DNA of 64,000 nucleotides, from contig CM034131.1 of the NCBI GenBank assembly GCA_019914995.1, positions 5,488,501-5,552,500 of the forward strand, in the 5' to 3' direction. This stretch comes from Acanthochlamys bracteata. Its lineage: Eukaryota > Streptophyta > Magnoliopsida > Pandanales > Velloziaceae. A program made the translations under genes and the position numbers. Shown here one piece after another: positions 1 to 17,400 of the stretch (positions are counted from its first letter, which is position 1; each line of letters begins with the position of its first letter). The notes under the pieces were generated by a model, which searched no databases, had not been told where the DNA came from, and was given only the letters and a program-made list of their open reading frames with translations.

Positions 1-137
1 TGCTCCAAACTCCAAAGAATGTTATCAATCTCCTTCGCGTTCCTTGCGCCCTTGTAAGCCTTCGGTTTAGGAACTTTTACTTTCGAAGGAGTTGATGTTG
101 AGGGTGTGGCGGCAACCGCCCCTTGCGTAACCGCCAT
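1..137 (-). CDS. Ty3/gypsy gag polyprotein, N-terminal fragment
   Basis: This is the start of a retrotransposon capsid (gag) protein, which would package element RNA in the cytoplasm. The start codon is at 137-135 and 45 codons are visible before the window edge. After an alanine/threonine/proline-rich start comes a basic stretch (KVKVPKPKAYKGARNAKE) followed by IDNILWSLE. This matches the usual start of plant Ty3 gag proteins, where K-P-K-x-[FY]-x-G-x-R-x-A-K-E precedes the first capsid helix. No stop or frameshift is seen in the visible part. The family call rests on this motif plus the LTR and primer site upstream. The rest of gag and all of pol lie outside the window. Confidence 0.72.
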   Translation of the reverse strand, partial: MAVTQGAVAATPSTSTPSKVKVPKPKAYKGARNAKEIDNILWSLE

Positions 138-541
138 TTTATAAAGTGCTCAGTCCTTTCGGACATTCTTCAATTCGATAGCCAACCTTACGACATCTTA
201 CCTAAGGGTCACTATTTCTCTCCTAAGAGCATCCACATCACCCAAGAGAGAGTCTTTAAGGGCCTTACCTTGGCGAGACGATGATTAAGTTAAAGGCACC
301 TTACATCTCCCCACGAAGCTCTTCTTGTCCCTTCTCGATATTTTGGCCCAACTGCTCAAACTGATCCACCTTATCCGCTATAGCAAGTTCCACTCTAGCG
401 AGCCTTACATTCATGTTCGCCATTACATTCCTAAACTTCTCTTTCCGTTGGCGAATGCTTTTAGGAGCTCTCCTTTCAATTTCCTTCTCTCATGGATTGT
501 AACGTCGCTTCCGTTTGCCATTTTTGATTGGCAGAATCTTA

Positions 542-553
542 GCTATGATACCA
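542..553 (-). other. Primer-binding site (initiator tRNA-Met type)
   Basis: On the minus strand the sequence is TGGTATCATAGC. It differs at one position from TGGTATCAGAGC, the standard initiator tRNA-Met primer site of plant retrotransposons, and follows the LTR end after two bases. Confidence 0.75.
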
Positions 554-555
554 CT

Positions 556-1101
556 TGTCACATGCCTAGAGTTTTTATCTTGACTCGTGTGGCACTTAGA
601 CACACTCTTTTGTGGCTAAATTAGTCTTTACCTAAATGAGATATCAAAGATAGCTAAAAAAATTTTGAATAGTCTTAAAGAAAAGAAGAAAAGTAAGGAA
701 CACTTGGAGAGAGAGCTATTTGGAAAGAAAGCTTTGTATTACTTTGTTTAATACAACTCTTTGATTGATTTTCTTGATTACTCAAATGGGGGTCCTTATC
801 TTTCTATTTATAGCTCCTCCATCTCTTCAACGAACGGTGAAAATTGCTTTGATCGGATAATGAAGAGTACATAGTTCGAAAATTTTTTACAAAATATCCC
901 TTACCTACTCTAGAGTATTTTCTAACCTACTCTAAATTTATGCCAACTATCTTATGTCTAAAATATTCTACCATACTCTAGATTTGGCTTATACACAAGA
1001 TAATTTTACCTAAGCAAAAAATATTTTATCAAAATAATTTTGATAAAAAAATAACCAAAATAACCATACCGTAACGATATGAATAGGGCAAACGTTTGAC
1101 A
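556..1101 (-). repeat. 5' LTR of the truncated Ty3/gypsy element
   Basis: A block of about 546 bases bounded on the minus strand by TGTCA at its start (1101) and TGACA at its end (556), which is an inverted TG...CA terminus. It ends two bases before the primer-binding site. It contains a TATA box. The outer boundary is inferred from the terminal inverted repeat only, because the partner LTR is not in the window. Confidence 0.65.
805..812 (-). promoter_or_regulatory. TATA box of the 5' LTR
   Basis: A minus-strand TATAAATA lies in the middle of the LTR, about 250 bases before its 3' end. This is where a pol II promoter of a retrotransposon is expected. Confidence 0.5.
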
Positions 1102-1722
1102 TTGATGCAAAGTAACAACATTAGAGCAACAATTTACAATTATCAGTCCTAGAGAGCCAGCAGAGCATCACACATACGTATTGCACATGAGCAACAAATT
1201 TCCATAGAAAGTCACTTCAGTGAACATTGCAAAAATGTACCTTCATGCAAAGGGGGAATATAATTGTCTTAATTTTGAAGTACAAAAGTTTTGAAGGGAT
1301 ACACCAGGAAGTAATCTGGCATTTCTATCACTGGATCCAGCATACAACTGAACATGCAACTTCCATGGATATTGTTCCATCCATCTGAAGACATAAATCT
1401 GCCAGATGACCGAGTTTTTGACTTAACACAGGAGCTGAAAAAACCTTGCCACCTCGTGACATTATACAGCTTAAAATCGAACTATATTGCATCGATACAG
1501 GTAACTGACCCTACCAAGTTGGCCGCATGTATCTCCCCCCAGAAACTAGATGTATTACATGAATGCCATTACAGCCATGTATCACCTTGCATGTGAATAA
1601 GGGTAGGACATATGCAAAACAGCTTCAAGCAGAAATACCATTCCAACACAGTACTTGCCTAAACAGTAACTACTGCCAGTTGCAAAAGTATAACCACCTT
1701 TAATGATTCAAGTTATTTACAG
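1102..1722. other. Intergenic / CDC5 3' flank
   Basis: This lies between the Ty3 LTR and the CDC5 stop codon, and the part nearest 1722 should hold the CDC5 3' UTR. A short ORF at 1354-1596 has no recognisable domain. Nothing else can be supported. Confidence 0.4.
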
Positions 1723-6560
<4,838 letters not shown>

Positions 6561-8991
6561 CCGAAAATTCAATTCAAAACCGACCTGTTTAATTCGGGTT
6601 CGGGTTTAGCTTTATCCGGATTAGGCCCGAAATTGACTCCGACCCGAATAAGATGCAGCAGCAATAGTAGAACACAGTAGGGGGAACGGCAAGGCCAGAA
6701 GGAGACTCCGGCGACTGGAATCGGTAAGACAACGTCCAGAAGGGAGCTCGTGTGCAATCACAGGCCAAAATAAAGATTCATTGAAAATTGAGGGAGGAGA
6801 CCGTAGGTCGGCGGCGTCAAATTGCTGGCGGGAGAGCTCCGGCGAAATCTAGGGTTTTGACATCGGACCAAATAACGGCTCAATCGGCGCAATTGGAACG
6901 AGAAACAACAAGAAGAGGGTGAGGGGAAGTCCCTAGGCCAAACAGCAGCAAAGATCGCCGGAGAATCAACGGAATTTGGTTTGCGCGCACGATCGCGCTC
7001 CGGCGTGCAAGGTGATTGATAGCACGACGGTAGAAGCAACTACAGCAGCAAAGAGACGGCCAGAGACGGTAGAAGAAAGATGCGCGCAGAAGGGGAGGCA
7101 GGAGTACGCGTGTGGCTGCGGTGGGTGGTCTGTTTACAGAATTTTGGGTTTGTTTGTTTGAGCGTGTTTCAAAACGTTCCAAACCTCATTTTCCTTAGTA
7201 AGATATGAAATTTCGGACAGATCATATGTTATATTTACACGAAAAATTTTAAAACTTTATTTTTATTTATGAAATTTCAGTTTTAAAATTTTTATCTGTT
7301 TATTTTTAAATTTTTAACTCACTCCTAAAAACAATTAAAACACAAATTTTGAATTTTAATTTCAACTCATTTTTAAAAAAATTTTATTTTTTACTTTTTA
7401 TTTTTACAAATTTTAATTATGGTAACACTAACACTTTAACATCATTCTCATGCTTTCGTTGGTTCGTTTATACATCGGGAAATAGATTGCAAGAGCAGGT
7501 GCGCGAACAATTGTTTTGACAAATGTTACAAGTCTGTATCTAGTTCTTCTTACGGCAATTTTATAGACAATTTTTACTACTAATGGAGTGTTTCAAATCC
7601 AGGCAAGTAAGTTTCATAAAATTAAGTTTTACAAAAGTGAAGTTCGGTAAAAAATAGAATTTGATAAAAATAAAATTCAAAATAATAATTAAAATATGTG
7701 GAGTGAGATTTAAAATAAAATTTTAATTGAAATAGAATTTGGTGTAGAAATGGAGTCCCATATAATAATTAAAACACATAAAGTGGTCAAACTTAAAATT
7801 TGGAAAGAAAAAGTACAGTTTGGAGTATTTCAATTAAGCCGTAACTCTACCTTTTCAGCTTATACTACCGCTTTTTAAGCCACAATTTTATTAAATAAAT
7901 AAATAATCCAAATCATTGTATTTCACAACTACATACGTCTATGGTGGTGTTTGATAGTGATTTTTAATTCATTTTTATTCCAATTTTCATTTCACGTTCT
8001 AATAAATTTTTTATAATATTCTACAAAATTATTTTTTTTAATTTAGAAAGTACAAAAAAATTTTACATTATAAGATCTTGTTATTGCTTTTTTTTTCAGG
8101 TAAAAAAATAAATCTGATTGTTTTAAAATCTCCAAAATATTTTACGTTCTAAACAAATTTAATTTCAAGAGCATTCCAAATATCTCTTATGTCCAGCACA
8201 AATTACTTTATGCTTTTTCGACTCTGTATTTAAGACATATATTGTCGAATAAGACCTAAAACACTTGTATACTAAATTCAATGTCAACTTCGATGTGTTT
8301 AAAAATTCTAGGTCACGAGCTCAAATAGATGATGATGCAAAGCCATATACAACTTACAGTTATTTAGACGTGTTATAATTATATAGAAGTAAATTTTGCA
8401 GAAGTAAATTTTGTGAAAGTCAAGTTCATGCAAAATAAAGTTCGATAAAATTAGGATTCAAAGTGATAATTGAACCGCAATAAATAGAATTTAGTAAATT
8501 TTTGTAAAAATAAAATTTGATGTGGAAGTGAAAGTGGAGTTCGAAGTGATAACTAAAATACGTAAAGTGACCAAACCAAAATCTGAAAAATAAGTTCGGT
8601 AAAATTGAACATGCCCTAAGGTGGAGGATTAGAACATGTTATCATAAAAATGAAATTTAGATGATAATAACATGGGTGTATGAATCATTAACTAAACTAA
8701 GTGTTATTAACCATCTAACCTAATAGCTAAAAAGGTTTCAGTGATCTTCAATAATCAGGATGTTAGGCAATTGTACTAGTTCCTACAATTGCCGAGCAGA
8801 TAAGAAATGAAAGAAAAAACTCCTAGTGAAAACTATTCCTACTAATCCGAGCAGATAAGAAAACTATTATATTAACATACAGAGGTAAATAGATACACCA
8901 TTTTATAAATGAAAGAAAAAGGTATAACCTAGTGGAAGTGCTTGTTTTCTTCTCACAATATGCAAACATAACCAAATGTCACACTCAGCGA
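6561..8991. other. Intergenic region upstream of CDC5
   Basis: 6561-7160 is relatively GC-rich with short minus-strand ORFs that show no recognisable domain; it could be a distal 5' UTR exon or a remnant. From 7200 the sequence becomes strongly AT-rich, with repeated short TIR-element-like phrases such as AAGTGAAGTTCGGTAAAA. One element of a recurring family is listed separately (7943-8184). No gene can be supported. Confidence 0.4.
7943..8184. mobile_element. MITE-like AT-rich element (member of a family recurring in the window)
   Basis: The left end begins GGTGGTGTTTGATAGTG and the right end, reversed, reads AGAGATATTTGGAATG, a weak terminal inverted repeat. The core phrase (TTAGAAAGTACAAAAAAATT followed by TTATAAGATCTT) recurs in the elements at 40857, 41101 and 63037. 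There is no coding capacity and the target duplication is not clear. Confidence 0.4.
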
Positions 8992-9295
8992 TCAAGTTTT
9001 TGACCTCTTTCTAGCAGTTTGTGGATCATTGAGCTTGTTTGCTTGCAATATCGCAGACGGAGCTTCCTGTCTTTGTGTGATTTTATTCTTTGCAATGTCT
9101 TGATTCCTTAATAGGAAGATTTGGCATATCGACAAGCATTTCCTCCCCAGTAACATCATGGAACCTCCGCAGAGGCCTCTTTTCAAAAGGTATTTCTAAA
9201 ATATAATAAATACCTCTTGTTTCTCTCTTTCTACACCATGTATTATGCCAGCTGTCTTCCGCTCCCTCCTCTTCTGCAAGGATGCAAGCCGCCTA

Positions 9296-9499
<204 letters not shown>

Positions 9500-9527
9500 T
9501 TATCATTTTACGCACATGTAGCAATCG

Positions 9528-9748
9528 AGGGCGTTCGAAAGTACGGTTTATTCTATTCAAACAACTCTAATTATTTCATATTTTTTATTAAAATTTTAAA
9601 ATATTTTAATAAATTTATTTAAAATTTAAAAAATATAAATTCTATGTTATAAAATATTATTATTTATTTTATTATTATTTTTAAAATAAACAATAAAATA
9701 TTTTTTGTTTTAAACTAACTCTATTTTAGAAGTAATCAAACACACCAA
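9528..9748. mobile_element. AT-rich MITE-like insertion in the CDC5 pseudogene
   Basis: About 220 bases absent from the parent gene at the matching point (5605-5618). The right end reversed reads GGTGTGTTTGATTACTTC and the left begins GGGCGTTCGAAAGTACGG, a weak inverted repeat typical of Tourist-like elements. The target duplication is eroded and the exact ends are uncertain by a few bases. Confidence 0.5.
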
Positions 9749-9827
9749 ATAGCTTCTTATAACGCTCAAGACATTGGGATGATGTCCGACCAACAATTAG
9801 AGCAATTGTCTTCCATTGTGTCGGTAT

Positions 9828-10290
9828 TATAGATGCAAAAACGGACGGGCCGGGCTGGTCCGAACCGGCTCGCCCGGGCCAAGTTGATAGACCGAGCCGG
9901 GCTGGCCCGGTCTGGGTAAAGTATTCGGGCCGGGCCAGCCCGATCCGATTTCATTTCTCACGACCCGGCTCGGCCCGTTTATTCGATTTTTATTTTAATT
10001 TTATATAAAAAATAGAAATTTAAAATTATTTTTAAAACAAAATTAAAAAATAAATATTTTTAATTTTAAAAATTTATTGTTTAGTAATATAAAAATAATT
10101 TTTTATTGAAATTTGATCTGGTCAACGGTCTATATTGACCAACGTTGACCGGTCAATATGAACAATAACTCGGCAAGCCAATATAGTCGGCCCGTCCTGC
10201 CCGTTGGACCAGATCGGGCCGGCCCGATCCTGTCACTATTTATCGGGCCGCGAGCCGGCCCGTTTGGCCCGGCCCATTTTTACATCTTTA
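9828..10290. mobile_element. Non-autonomous hAT-like element with 8-bp target duplication
   Basis: The 463-bp insertion splits a region matching CDC5 exon 2 and is flanked on both sides by GTCGGTAT (9820-9827 and 10291-10298); the uninterrupted parent has the related single copy GTTGGCAT. Its ends are inverted repeats: TATAGATGCAAAAACGG at the left against TAAAGATGTAAAAATGG reversed from the right. Both run into GC-rich GGGCCGGGC-type sequence; the middle is AT-rich and has no transposase. An 8-bp duplication and this terminal style fit plant hAT elements. Confidence 0.85.
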
Positions 10291-10414
10291 GTCGGTATGA
10301 GCTTAGCAAGACGCAATAGTTTCTCATACGTTTCTCTTGTCCACTCAATCTGCAAATCAAATAAGTCAAAATCCATTCAAAATTTAGAGTTTCGGAAATT
10401 AAAAAACAACCGAG

Positions 10415-10657
10415 TAAATTGTTTGAAAATATCTTTATAAAAAAAATTTTCTAAAATAAAAAAAATTTTATTTTTTTTTAAAATGAGTTTTATTTTTTTT
10501 ACCTAAAAAGTAATAAAAAACTCACTACATAGAAATTTTTTATATTTTTTAAAATTTTAAATAAAATTTCTAAATACTTATAAAAAATATATTAAAAAAT
10601 ATAAAATAAAAAACTAAACAATTGATTTCTAAAAAAGTAATGTCAAACAGTTCCTAA
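10415..10657. mobile_element. AT-rich MITE-like insertion near pseudogene intron 1
   Basis: About 240 bases with no counterpart in the parental CDC5 locus (between 5808 and 5822). Ends resemble each other inverted (TTGTTTGAAAATATC against CTGTTTGACATTACT). No ORF. Boundaries are approximate. Confidence 0.45.
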
Positions 10658-11031
10658 AAACCCTTAATCTTCACAGCAACCTATATAAACACAAACATAA
10701 GACGAACAAGATTAAATATACTTTTAAGAATGAGAAACTTCACGGAATCTGAATATTAGAAGGGGGCAAAAGAGATTCAAAACAAAAATTATAAATAAGA
10801 TTCTCATGATTAACATCTAACTGAAGCAAATCCAAAAATTAGGGCCAGAGTTACGGATAAACCGTAATATATCAACCTAATCACAAAAAAGCAATCCTGA
10901 AAAACTACAAGCAAATTCAAAATTGATCCAGCACAAATTCAAATTCAAAACATTGCGATGAGTTGCAATATGATCAAATTAACATTAGAACTGCATACCT
11001 TCTTAATCAATGGATCGAGCCACTCATACTA

Positions 11032-11202
<171 letters not shown>

Positions 11203-11208
11203 TCAACC

Positions 11209-13618
11209 GGTCTGTTTGGATGCATAGATAATAAATAAGAGTAAGAGCCAATAACAATAACATGCCAAAAAGAAATCACGACTATAGCTATAGCAAGCAA
11301 GTATGCAAAACAATCAAAGCAGAGCACGCATGCATGCATGCAATCAGAACAAGTAAAGAAGCTAAAGCAATAAAAGCAAACATGCAATAACAGAACCATA
11401 GGAATGTAGCTTAGAGAAATTCAATAAGAAAGACCAGCTATTATTAGAATGTTTTTCTTTGCTTTTGGTTTGTGCGTGTGTTCTATTTTAACTGTTATAT
11501 ATTAGTACCACATCAAACTAGAAGCTTTAGTTGCAAAACTGAAGGTCCACAGCCAAAACACTTCCTAAATATTTGTCCAAAGTTTTTAATCCTCTACAAA
11601 GAAGGGAAATTTTCGAAATTGCATTAAAGAGAATAAAGACATGTCACTATAAGTTCTTGAATAATCTTCAAATATGTTTCATACTCAAACATTCTCTACA
11701 ATGACAATTTAACAGCACAAATGCCGGAGAAGGAAGGTGAGGCAGCCGTCGGCGAGGGAAGGAAGAATGACGCGAAAGCAGTAGGGCAGCGAAGGTAGAG
11801 CAACGAATCACTTAAATAATTTATGTTTAAACGTTTTTAAAAAGAGTTTATTTTTATAAAGAATATGTATATAAAATATTTTTGTAACCTATATTTTGTA
11901 TATATGTTTAAATTTAAAAAAGTTACAAAATACTATAAAATATTCATTAGAAAAAAAGAAATTAAAATTACATAGGGAAGCACTTAAATAATGCTAAACT
12001 TGCACTATGAAAGAATTCGTGGATATTTGCAAGACCTTATAATCTACCTTCACTCTAATTTTTTATTTTAAAATTTTCAATAAAATTTTGAAAATATTTT
12101 ACAGATTTTTTTAATTTAAAAAATATAAAAAGTTTACGTAATAAAATTTTATTATTAATTATTTTAATTATTTTTTAAAATAAAAAAATATGACTTATTT
12201 TAAAAAAATTTTAAATATACTTATTTTCAGAAATTTTTTTTTTTCCGGTAACACTATCAAACACTTCCGAAATTACTTAGAAAGCTAAGTGTACAGAGCT
12301 CCAAGGCTAATACCTCGCCCAAACCATGTCAACTAAGGAGCTATTTCGATTTATTTATGTCTTTTTATTTCATCTATAACTTAAAATTTTATTCTTAAAA
12401 ACTTTTTTATAAAATGTACAAAAATATTTTAAAATTTAAAAAATATCAATAAATTATATATAATATTATGTTATCACTATATAATTTTTTAAAATCTCAT
12501 CAAAAATTTATTTTTATTAAAATATTTTCATACGTAATTTCAAATGACCTTTTATCAGGAAGACCATAAAATATTGTACCACCACGTGGCTCCATGGCCC
12601 AATTACTGTACAGCAAACTTATTGCAACAACCTCTCGTGTGTCATTGATCCATCAACATGTTTGTTCTATTTTCTAGTTTTTTTTTAAATTGCAGCAAGC
12701 ATAAATTTCTTCTCAGAGAATTTTGCAATTTGCGCTTTAGTAGACAGTAAATTAGTGTCGAGATGGATCTGAAGAACAACTCGACGTTGATTAGTTTGTT
12801 TGGTAAGCAATGTGCTTGGAGCCTTAAATTATTCGTGGTCCTCAGAAAACAAAAATCGAATTGTTTAAAGCTGACCTTCTCTCTCTGGTGTTGCGAAGAT
12901 TAATGGCGGTTGCTGTTAATCAAACTTCTTCGCTATCAATGACAGTGGAGTTAATGGGGAGGAGAAATTAATCGCTAATAAATTTTTTTATTAAAAATTT
13001 ATTTTTAAATTTAATATTAAAATTTATTTTTAAATTTAATATTAAAATTTATTTTTAATACAAAATAAATATAAAATTTTATTTTTTAAATTTATTTAAA
13101 ATAAACACATCCCTATGGGAAAAGAGATTCACAACATAAGGAAGCAAGAATCTTGTAATGCGAAACAGAGGCTAACTGCTACATGATCTTTGTCACTCAT
13201 TGAACAAGAACAGCATAGCTGAATGTCCAAAATCTTTGATTGATGTGGAATGGAAGGTTGCTGATCTACAACTTCTAAGACTTTCTATTAGAGAAAATTG
13301 TATTGGCTTGCCAATTTTAGCAGCCAATTTAGATGTGATTGTAAAAATTACGTTTTACATGCCTTTCTTTTCCTCTTTCAAGGGACTAGTTTGTTTAGTC
13401 TGTAGCTGAGACAACAATGGAAAATGAAGAAGAAGGAAAGGTGAGACAATGTAATATCAAGTGCTTCACAGCCAAGTCGAGTACTTAAAACGAGTTTCTG
13501 GTTTTCGCAAATGATTGAAAGTGAGTGATCTACTGATATATCTATTGTTCTTATAACAGTATGACAAGGATGACATTTTGAGAAAGAAGGTCAAAGCAAG
13601 AAACAAGAACCAAAGAAT
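11209..13618. other. Intergenic region
   Basis: Mostly AT-rich. A short GC-rich patch at 11720-11810 and poly-A/T-rich stretches at 12050-12240, 12340-12550 and 12980-13090 may be old TIR elements. A 69-codon ORF at 13200-13409 shows no domain. No gene can be supported. Confidence 0.35.
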
Positions 13619-13939
13619 TTATGATTTGTTTTCTTGATTTTTTCTCCTAGTGACCCTAATATAGCAAACGACTGATGCAAGAATTGCAGCAGCAAGACCG
13701 CCAAGAATCACTTCTCCTCCTGTAATTGACTTGTCCAAAGGCCGGTGTTTCTGATACAATTCACTTCCTGGGGCACTAGCAAAATCTGATTTGGGGCCAT
13801 TATGAGGTGCAGGAGCTTGAGCCACAAGGGGATCATGGAGCTGAAGCGCAGTTGCCCCTTCACCTGTTAACAGCCGAGCATATGCAATATTTGGGACCAT
13901 TTTGGCAGCTAATAAGAAGAAGATAATTATACAAGACAT
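13619..13939 (-). CDS. Small type I membrane protein, plant-specific, function unknown
   Basis: A 106-residue protein in one exon. Residues 1-21 form a likely signal peptide (hydrophobic MSCIIIFFLLAAK, cleavage after AYA). Residues 22-73 are a short outside segment rich in Ala and Pro (QAPAPHNGP). Residues 74-94 form one membrane span (GGEVILGGLAAAILASVVCY), followed by a short basic tail (RVTRRKNQENKS) expected in the cytosol. A minus-strand TATA box lies about 90 bases before the start codon. Compact promoter spacing, full signal/span/tail layout and absence of breaks favour a real gene over a chance ORF. Similar tiny GGE-[VI]-I-L-G-G membrane proteins occur in plant proteomes without a known role (from memory, unverified). 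It has no obvious functional link to neighbours. Confidence 0.7.
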   Translation of the reverse strand: MSCIIIFFLLAAKMVPNIAYARLLTGEGATALQLHDPLVAQAPAPHNGPKSDFASAPGSELYQKHRPLDKSITGGEVILGGLAAAILASVVCYIRVTRRKNQENKS

Positions 13940-14024
13940 GGAAACAGGTTAGCAGAGATTCTAAGTTGAAGGAACCCTTTTTGCAGTAGAGAGGATTAGT
14001 GTTGAAGAAATGGTACTAGAGCCC

Positions 14025-14032
14025 TTTTATAA
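14025..14032 (-). promoter_or_regulatory. TATA box of the small membrane protein gene
   Basis: Minus-strand TTATAAAA followed by GGGC, placed so that transcription would begin about 55-65 bases before the start codon at 13939. Confidence 0.6.
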
Positions 14033-14232
14033 GGTGGGGTTTAGGTGGTTTGTTATTATAAAAAGGAGGCTTTGGCCTTTATGGGGTCTTTCCAAGTAGT
14101 ATGCTATGTGCTTCACTGTCTTCTAATTATCTATCGAGATTAACTCTGATTACTGGTTGATGCTGGTCAGACCTAGTTGAAGTTGTTGGCAGCTAATGTC
14201 CAGTAAAATCTTTGTTTAGGAAAGTGACATCT

Positions 14233-14460
14233 GGGTTCTTAAAAGATGACAAGTCTCTACAGCTGGGTCTTCCCTTGAGTTAAGCAAGAGTACCCTCCTT
14301 TCCCTAATAGAATGAAGCTTGAATGCATGGGCTTTGATTGAATTGAGGGTTCTTAAAAGATGACAAGTCTCTACAGCTAGGTCTTCCCTTGAGTTAAGCA
14401 AGAGTACCCTCCTTTCCCTAATAGAATGAAGCTTGAATGCATGGGCTTTGATTGAATTGA
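14233..14460. repeat. Tandem duplication, 2 x 114 bp
   Basis: Two nearly identical copies (14233-14346 and 14347-14460), each starting GGGTTCTTAAAAGATGAC and ending TTTGATTGAATTGA. I see only one or two substitutions between them, so the duplication is recent. It lies about 200 bases upstream of the TATA box of the small membrane protein gene. The 90-codon minus ORF across it is a by-product of the repeat. Confidence 0.9.
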
Positions 14461-17400
14461 GGGGGAGAGTCCAAAAGGTCAAAGTCAAAGTCCTGTCCCC
14501 CTTTCAGTTCGCTTTATATAATTCAGATTTGGAGTTTATGGTAATTTAGTTAGTCTAGTGTTGTGTATCAAGACAAGCTAATATGTCAAATCCATTTCTG
14601 GTTTGATCTACCATCAGTTCTAGGAAAATGCTCCTTTTCAATCCTAAAGTGGCCTCTATCAAGTTAAGATTTGAAGTTGCTGCAAGTCTATGGGTTTGAT
14701 TGGATGGGTCTCAAAACTCGAATCCAACATATGGAACTATTTTAACCTTGATTGGATCTTCACTATTTTGGCATTGACAAGCAGCTTATGTCATACTTTT
14801 AACAAACTTCCAGTCTTCAGCGTTTGTGATTGATTCAACAGTTTGCAGCAATGCTTGCCTCCTCAAAACTGTTTCTTAGTTCTCGTTCCACAAATACAAC
14901 CGTCTTAAAGTAAACTGCAATATTTACTTGTCTGAATCATATGCTATTAGGGATTAGAGTATATAACCATTCTGCTTGAGGCCAACACAATATATAGGTT
15001 ATAGACTGTACCTAATCTGATAAATATGAACACTTCAACCTGAATATTAATAAGCTTGTTAAGGCTGATGCTGTGACTACTATGATGCTATGAGTACTAT
15101 CTATAAGTATCACATAAATTGCAGGCCTTGCCTGTTCATTATTGGTAGTTCATCGAAGATGTGAAAGAACATGAACTTTCTCTTAATTATATGTACTTCT
15201 TTTACTGGCTGTCTCTTGTAGTAGTACCTTGTGCAATTTAGTCAGTTGTCAAAAATAATAAATCCTCATTTTGTACTATGATTATAATCCTTATATTGGT
15301 ATCAACATAGGAAGAAGATATCAGCATCACTGTGGCAACCATACTGACAGAGGTTACCTAGGTGAGCATCGAAGAGAGCTGGTAGCAAGAAATTTGTGAG
15401 TCATTGCTTTAGTTTGCGTATTGGCCAAAAGAAATTAGTACATCTTCTCATTTGGAACTTCCTCAAGTGTTTTGATGTTTGCTCTCCATTATATTGAATA
15501 AACAGTGGGACTACAAACAACTATTTCTCTTATATTTCATAAATATAGTCATCCTATACTAAGATGAATTTGAAAAATATAAACAGATCTGCACTGTAGC
15601 TAAAGTTGTTGTTTTGAATGGCATTACTCTTCCACGAGGATGACTAGTGGCGTCAGATTAACAAAGACTTATGGTACTTGTCATGGATACTGTAAATTCT
15701 TTCTCACATAAGTGAAATCCATTTGGCAAAAGGAAAAGAAAGTAAGAAGGAAAGAAAAATTGTCTATAATGTTCTAGTTTATTGTAGTAAGAGGTTAAGG
15801 TTTGTGATGGAGAAAACCATCAAAGGACAAAGTGCATCATGTAGTCAAAGTATACCACTGGAGAAGATATACAAAAAGATAGTACTAGTGTCCTTGCATT
15901 ATGGATATGTCATAGAATTTTCAGGTTTCTGATTATGTGTATGTGAGACTGGGTTAAGTTGCCATTAGGGCAACGTACCGTGACAATTAGATGATACAAA
16001 AATTTCCTTTGGTTATAGTCTATTAAATAATTACGAAGTCATGTAAAGGGAATACTCTACTTTTATATCTAGTTGTGTTTTTAAGTGTTGGCTCTTTATT
16101 CTTTTATTCTTTGTTCATGCATATTCACATATTGGCCTTATTGATGTCCTACGTCCCTTCATCTTTAAATGCTGAACATGGAACATTGTTAAAAGTCCAG
16201 AATGCATTTGCAATAATTGAGAATTCTGGGGTATCTAATAGGATATCAATTACAGAGAATACCTATGGCTATTCACACAAACAATTAAGAAGAAGGCCCC
16301 AAGTAGGTACTCTCATACACAGATATTGACATTGCCATGAGTTTGGACATTCTGGCATGTAGACAGTCCGACCAATGGTTGTAAACAACTTACAAATGAA
16401 AAATAGGCGCCAACATGTTCGATTGAATCGGAGCACGTGAATTTTATTTTAGAACTAGTCAAGTTGAAAGTAATATATTAGGTTATTTTCAACCACAAAA
16501 TTTGGACTATCAGCAATTTTGAGCAAAGCTTAGAAAATACGTCTATGTAATCTTAGTTAGATAGTTCTGAAGTATTGACGAAGTTGGAGTTCCATCTAAA
16601 TTTCAGCATTTCTCACTTGAAAATAGAGAAACCAGTTAATCCTGCCCTTATAGGCTTGACAAATGTTTATTGAACTTCTCTAGTTTCCCACTGTTTGATC
16701 AATGAATTGTAAGTCATAGGAACATAACGCTGGATGTTAAATGAACTTCGTCCGAGATTTATATATATAGATCATCTTCTGCTTAGTGAATTCTGTTATC
16801 CTTTGAGAACTGTTCTGTCTACCAATGGTATCGGCCATGTCCTACTAAGTGGTAATCACAAAAGGTTTTATCAAGAATGTTATATTATATATCAGGGATT
16901 TGGGCCTGGTTGATATGTGTCGTCTTGCCATCTGGCATGGAACACTATACTCAAACATGGGTCTGTAGGTCATCTTAAATAATCTCAATTTGTGTATGTC
17001 GCATATCTAGGAGTCTAATGTTCACATGATCAAATGACCACTTAGGTTGTTTTGGTAGTTAATCTGTTTGATCATGCATCAGGAGCAGCATGTTATCTAT
17101 GATTGAGTGACTGCAAACATTTCCCTACATGAACAACATTAAGCAAATGCATTGCTGGAGAAAATTGGTGTTAAGCACAGAGGTCCAAGGCATGCATTAT
17201 CAATCTGCTGGAATAGAGTTGACAGTGATAGAAAACAAAGAAAAGTATGTAGTTTCATTTCGCCTATCCTGCGTGTCGGCTTGAAACAAATCTACCTTTG
17301 CAAAGCTCAGTCTGTGTTGCCTGCAGCCATTTATTTGTATTTCTGTTTTTCTTAGTGATCTTGGATATTGGTAGATTTAAGCATTGGATCCAATATAATT

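Larger units (their letters stand above)
1..1101 (-). mobile_element. Ty3/gypsy LTR retrotransposon, 5' end only (continues past the window edge)
   Basis: Read on the minus strand, the order is LTR (1101 to 556), a two-base spacer, a primer-binding site complementary to initiator tRNA-Met, a leader of about 400 bases, and the first 45 codons of a gag protein running off the window at base 1. This is the normal order of a plant LTR retrotransposon. The other LTR is outside the window, so the target duplication and age cannot be assessed. The leader (138-541) holds no convincing ORF. Confidence 0.8.

Noticed and set aside
325..624. 99-codon plus-strand ORF
   Set aside because: Lies antisense over the leader, primer site and LTR edge of a minus-strand Ty3 element; no domain.
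6569..7182. Three overlapping minus-strand ORFs of 62-100 codons upstream of CDC5
   Set aside because: Arg/Ser-rich composition from GC-rich DNA, no conserved motif, different frames. Could be leader sequence but not defensible as coding.
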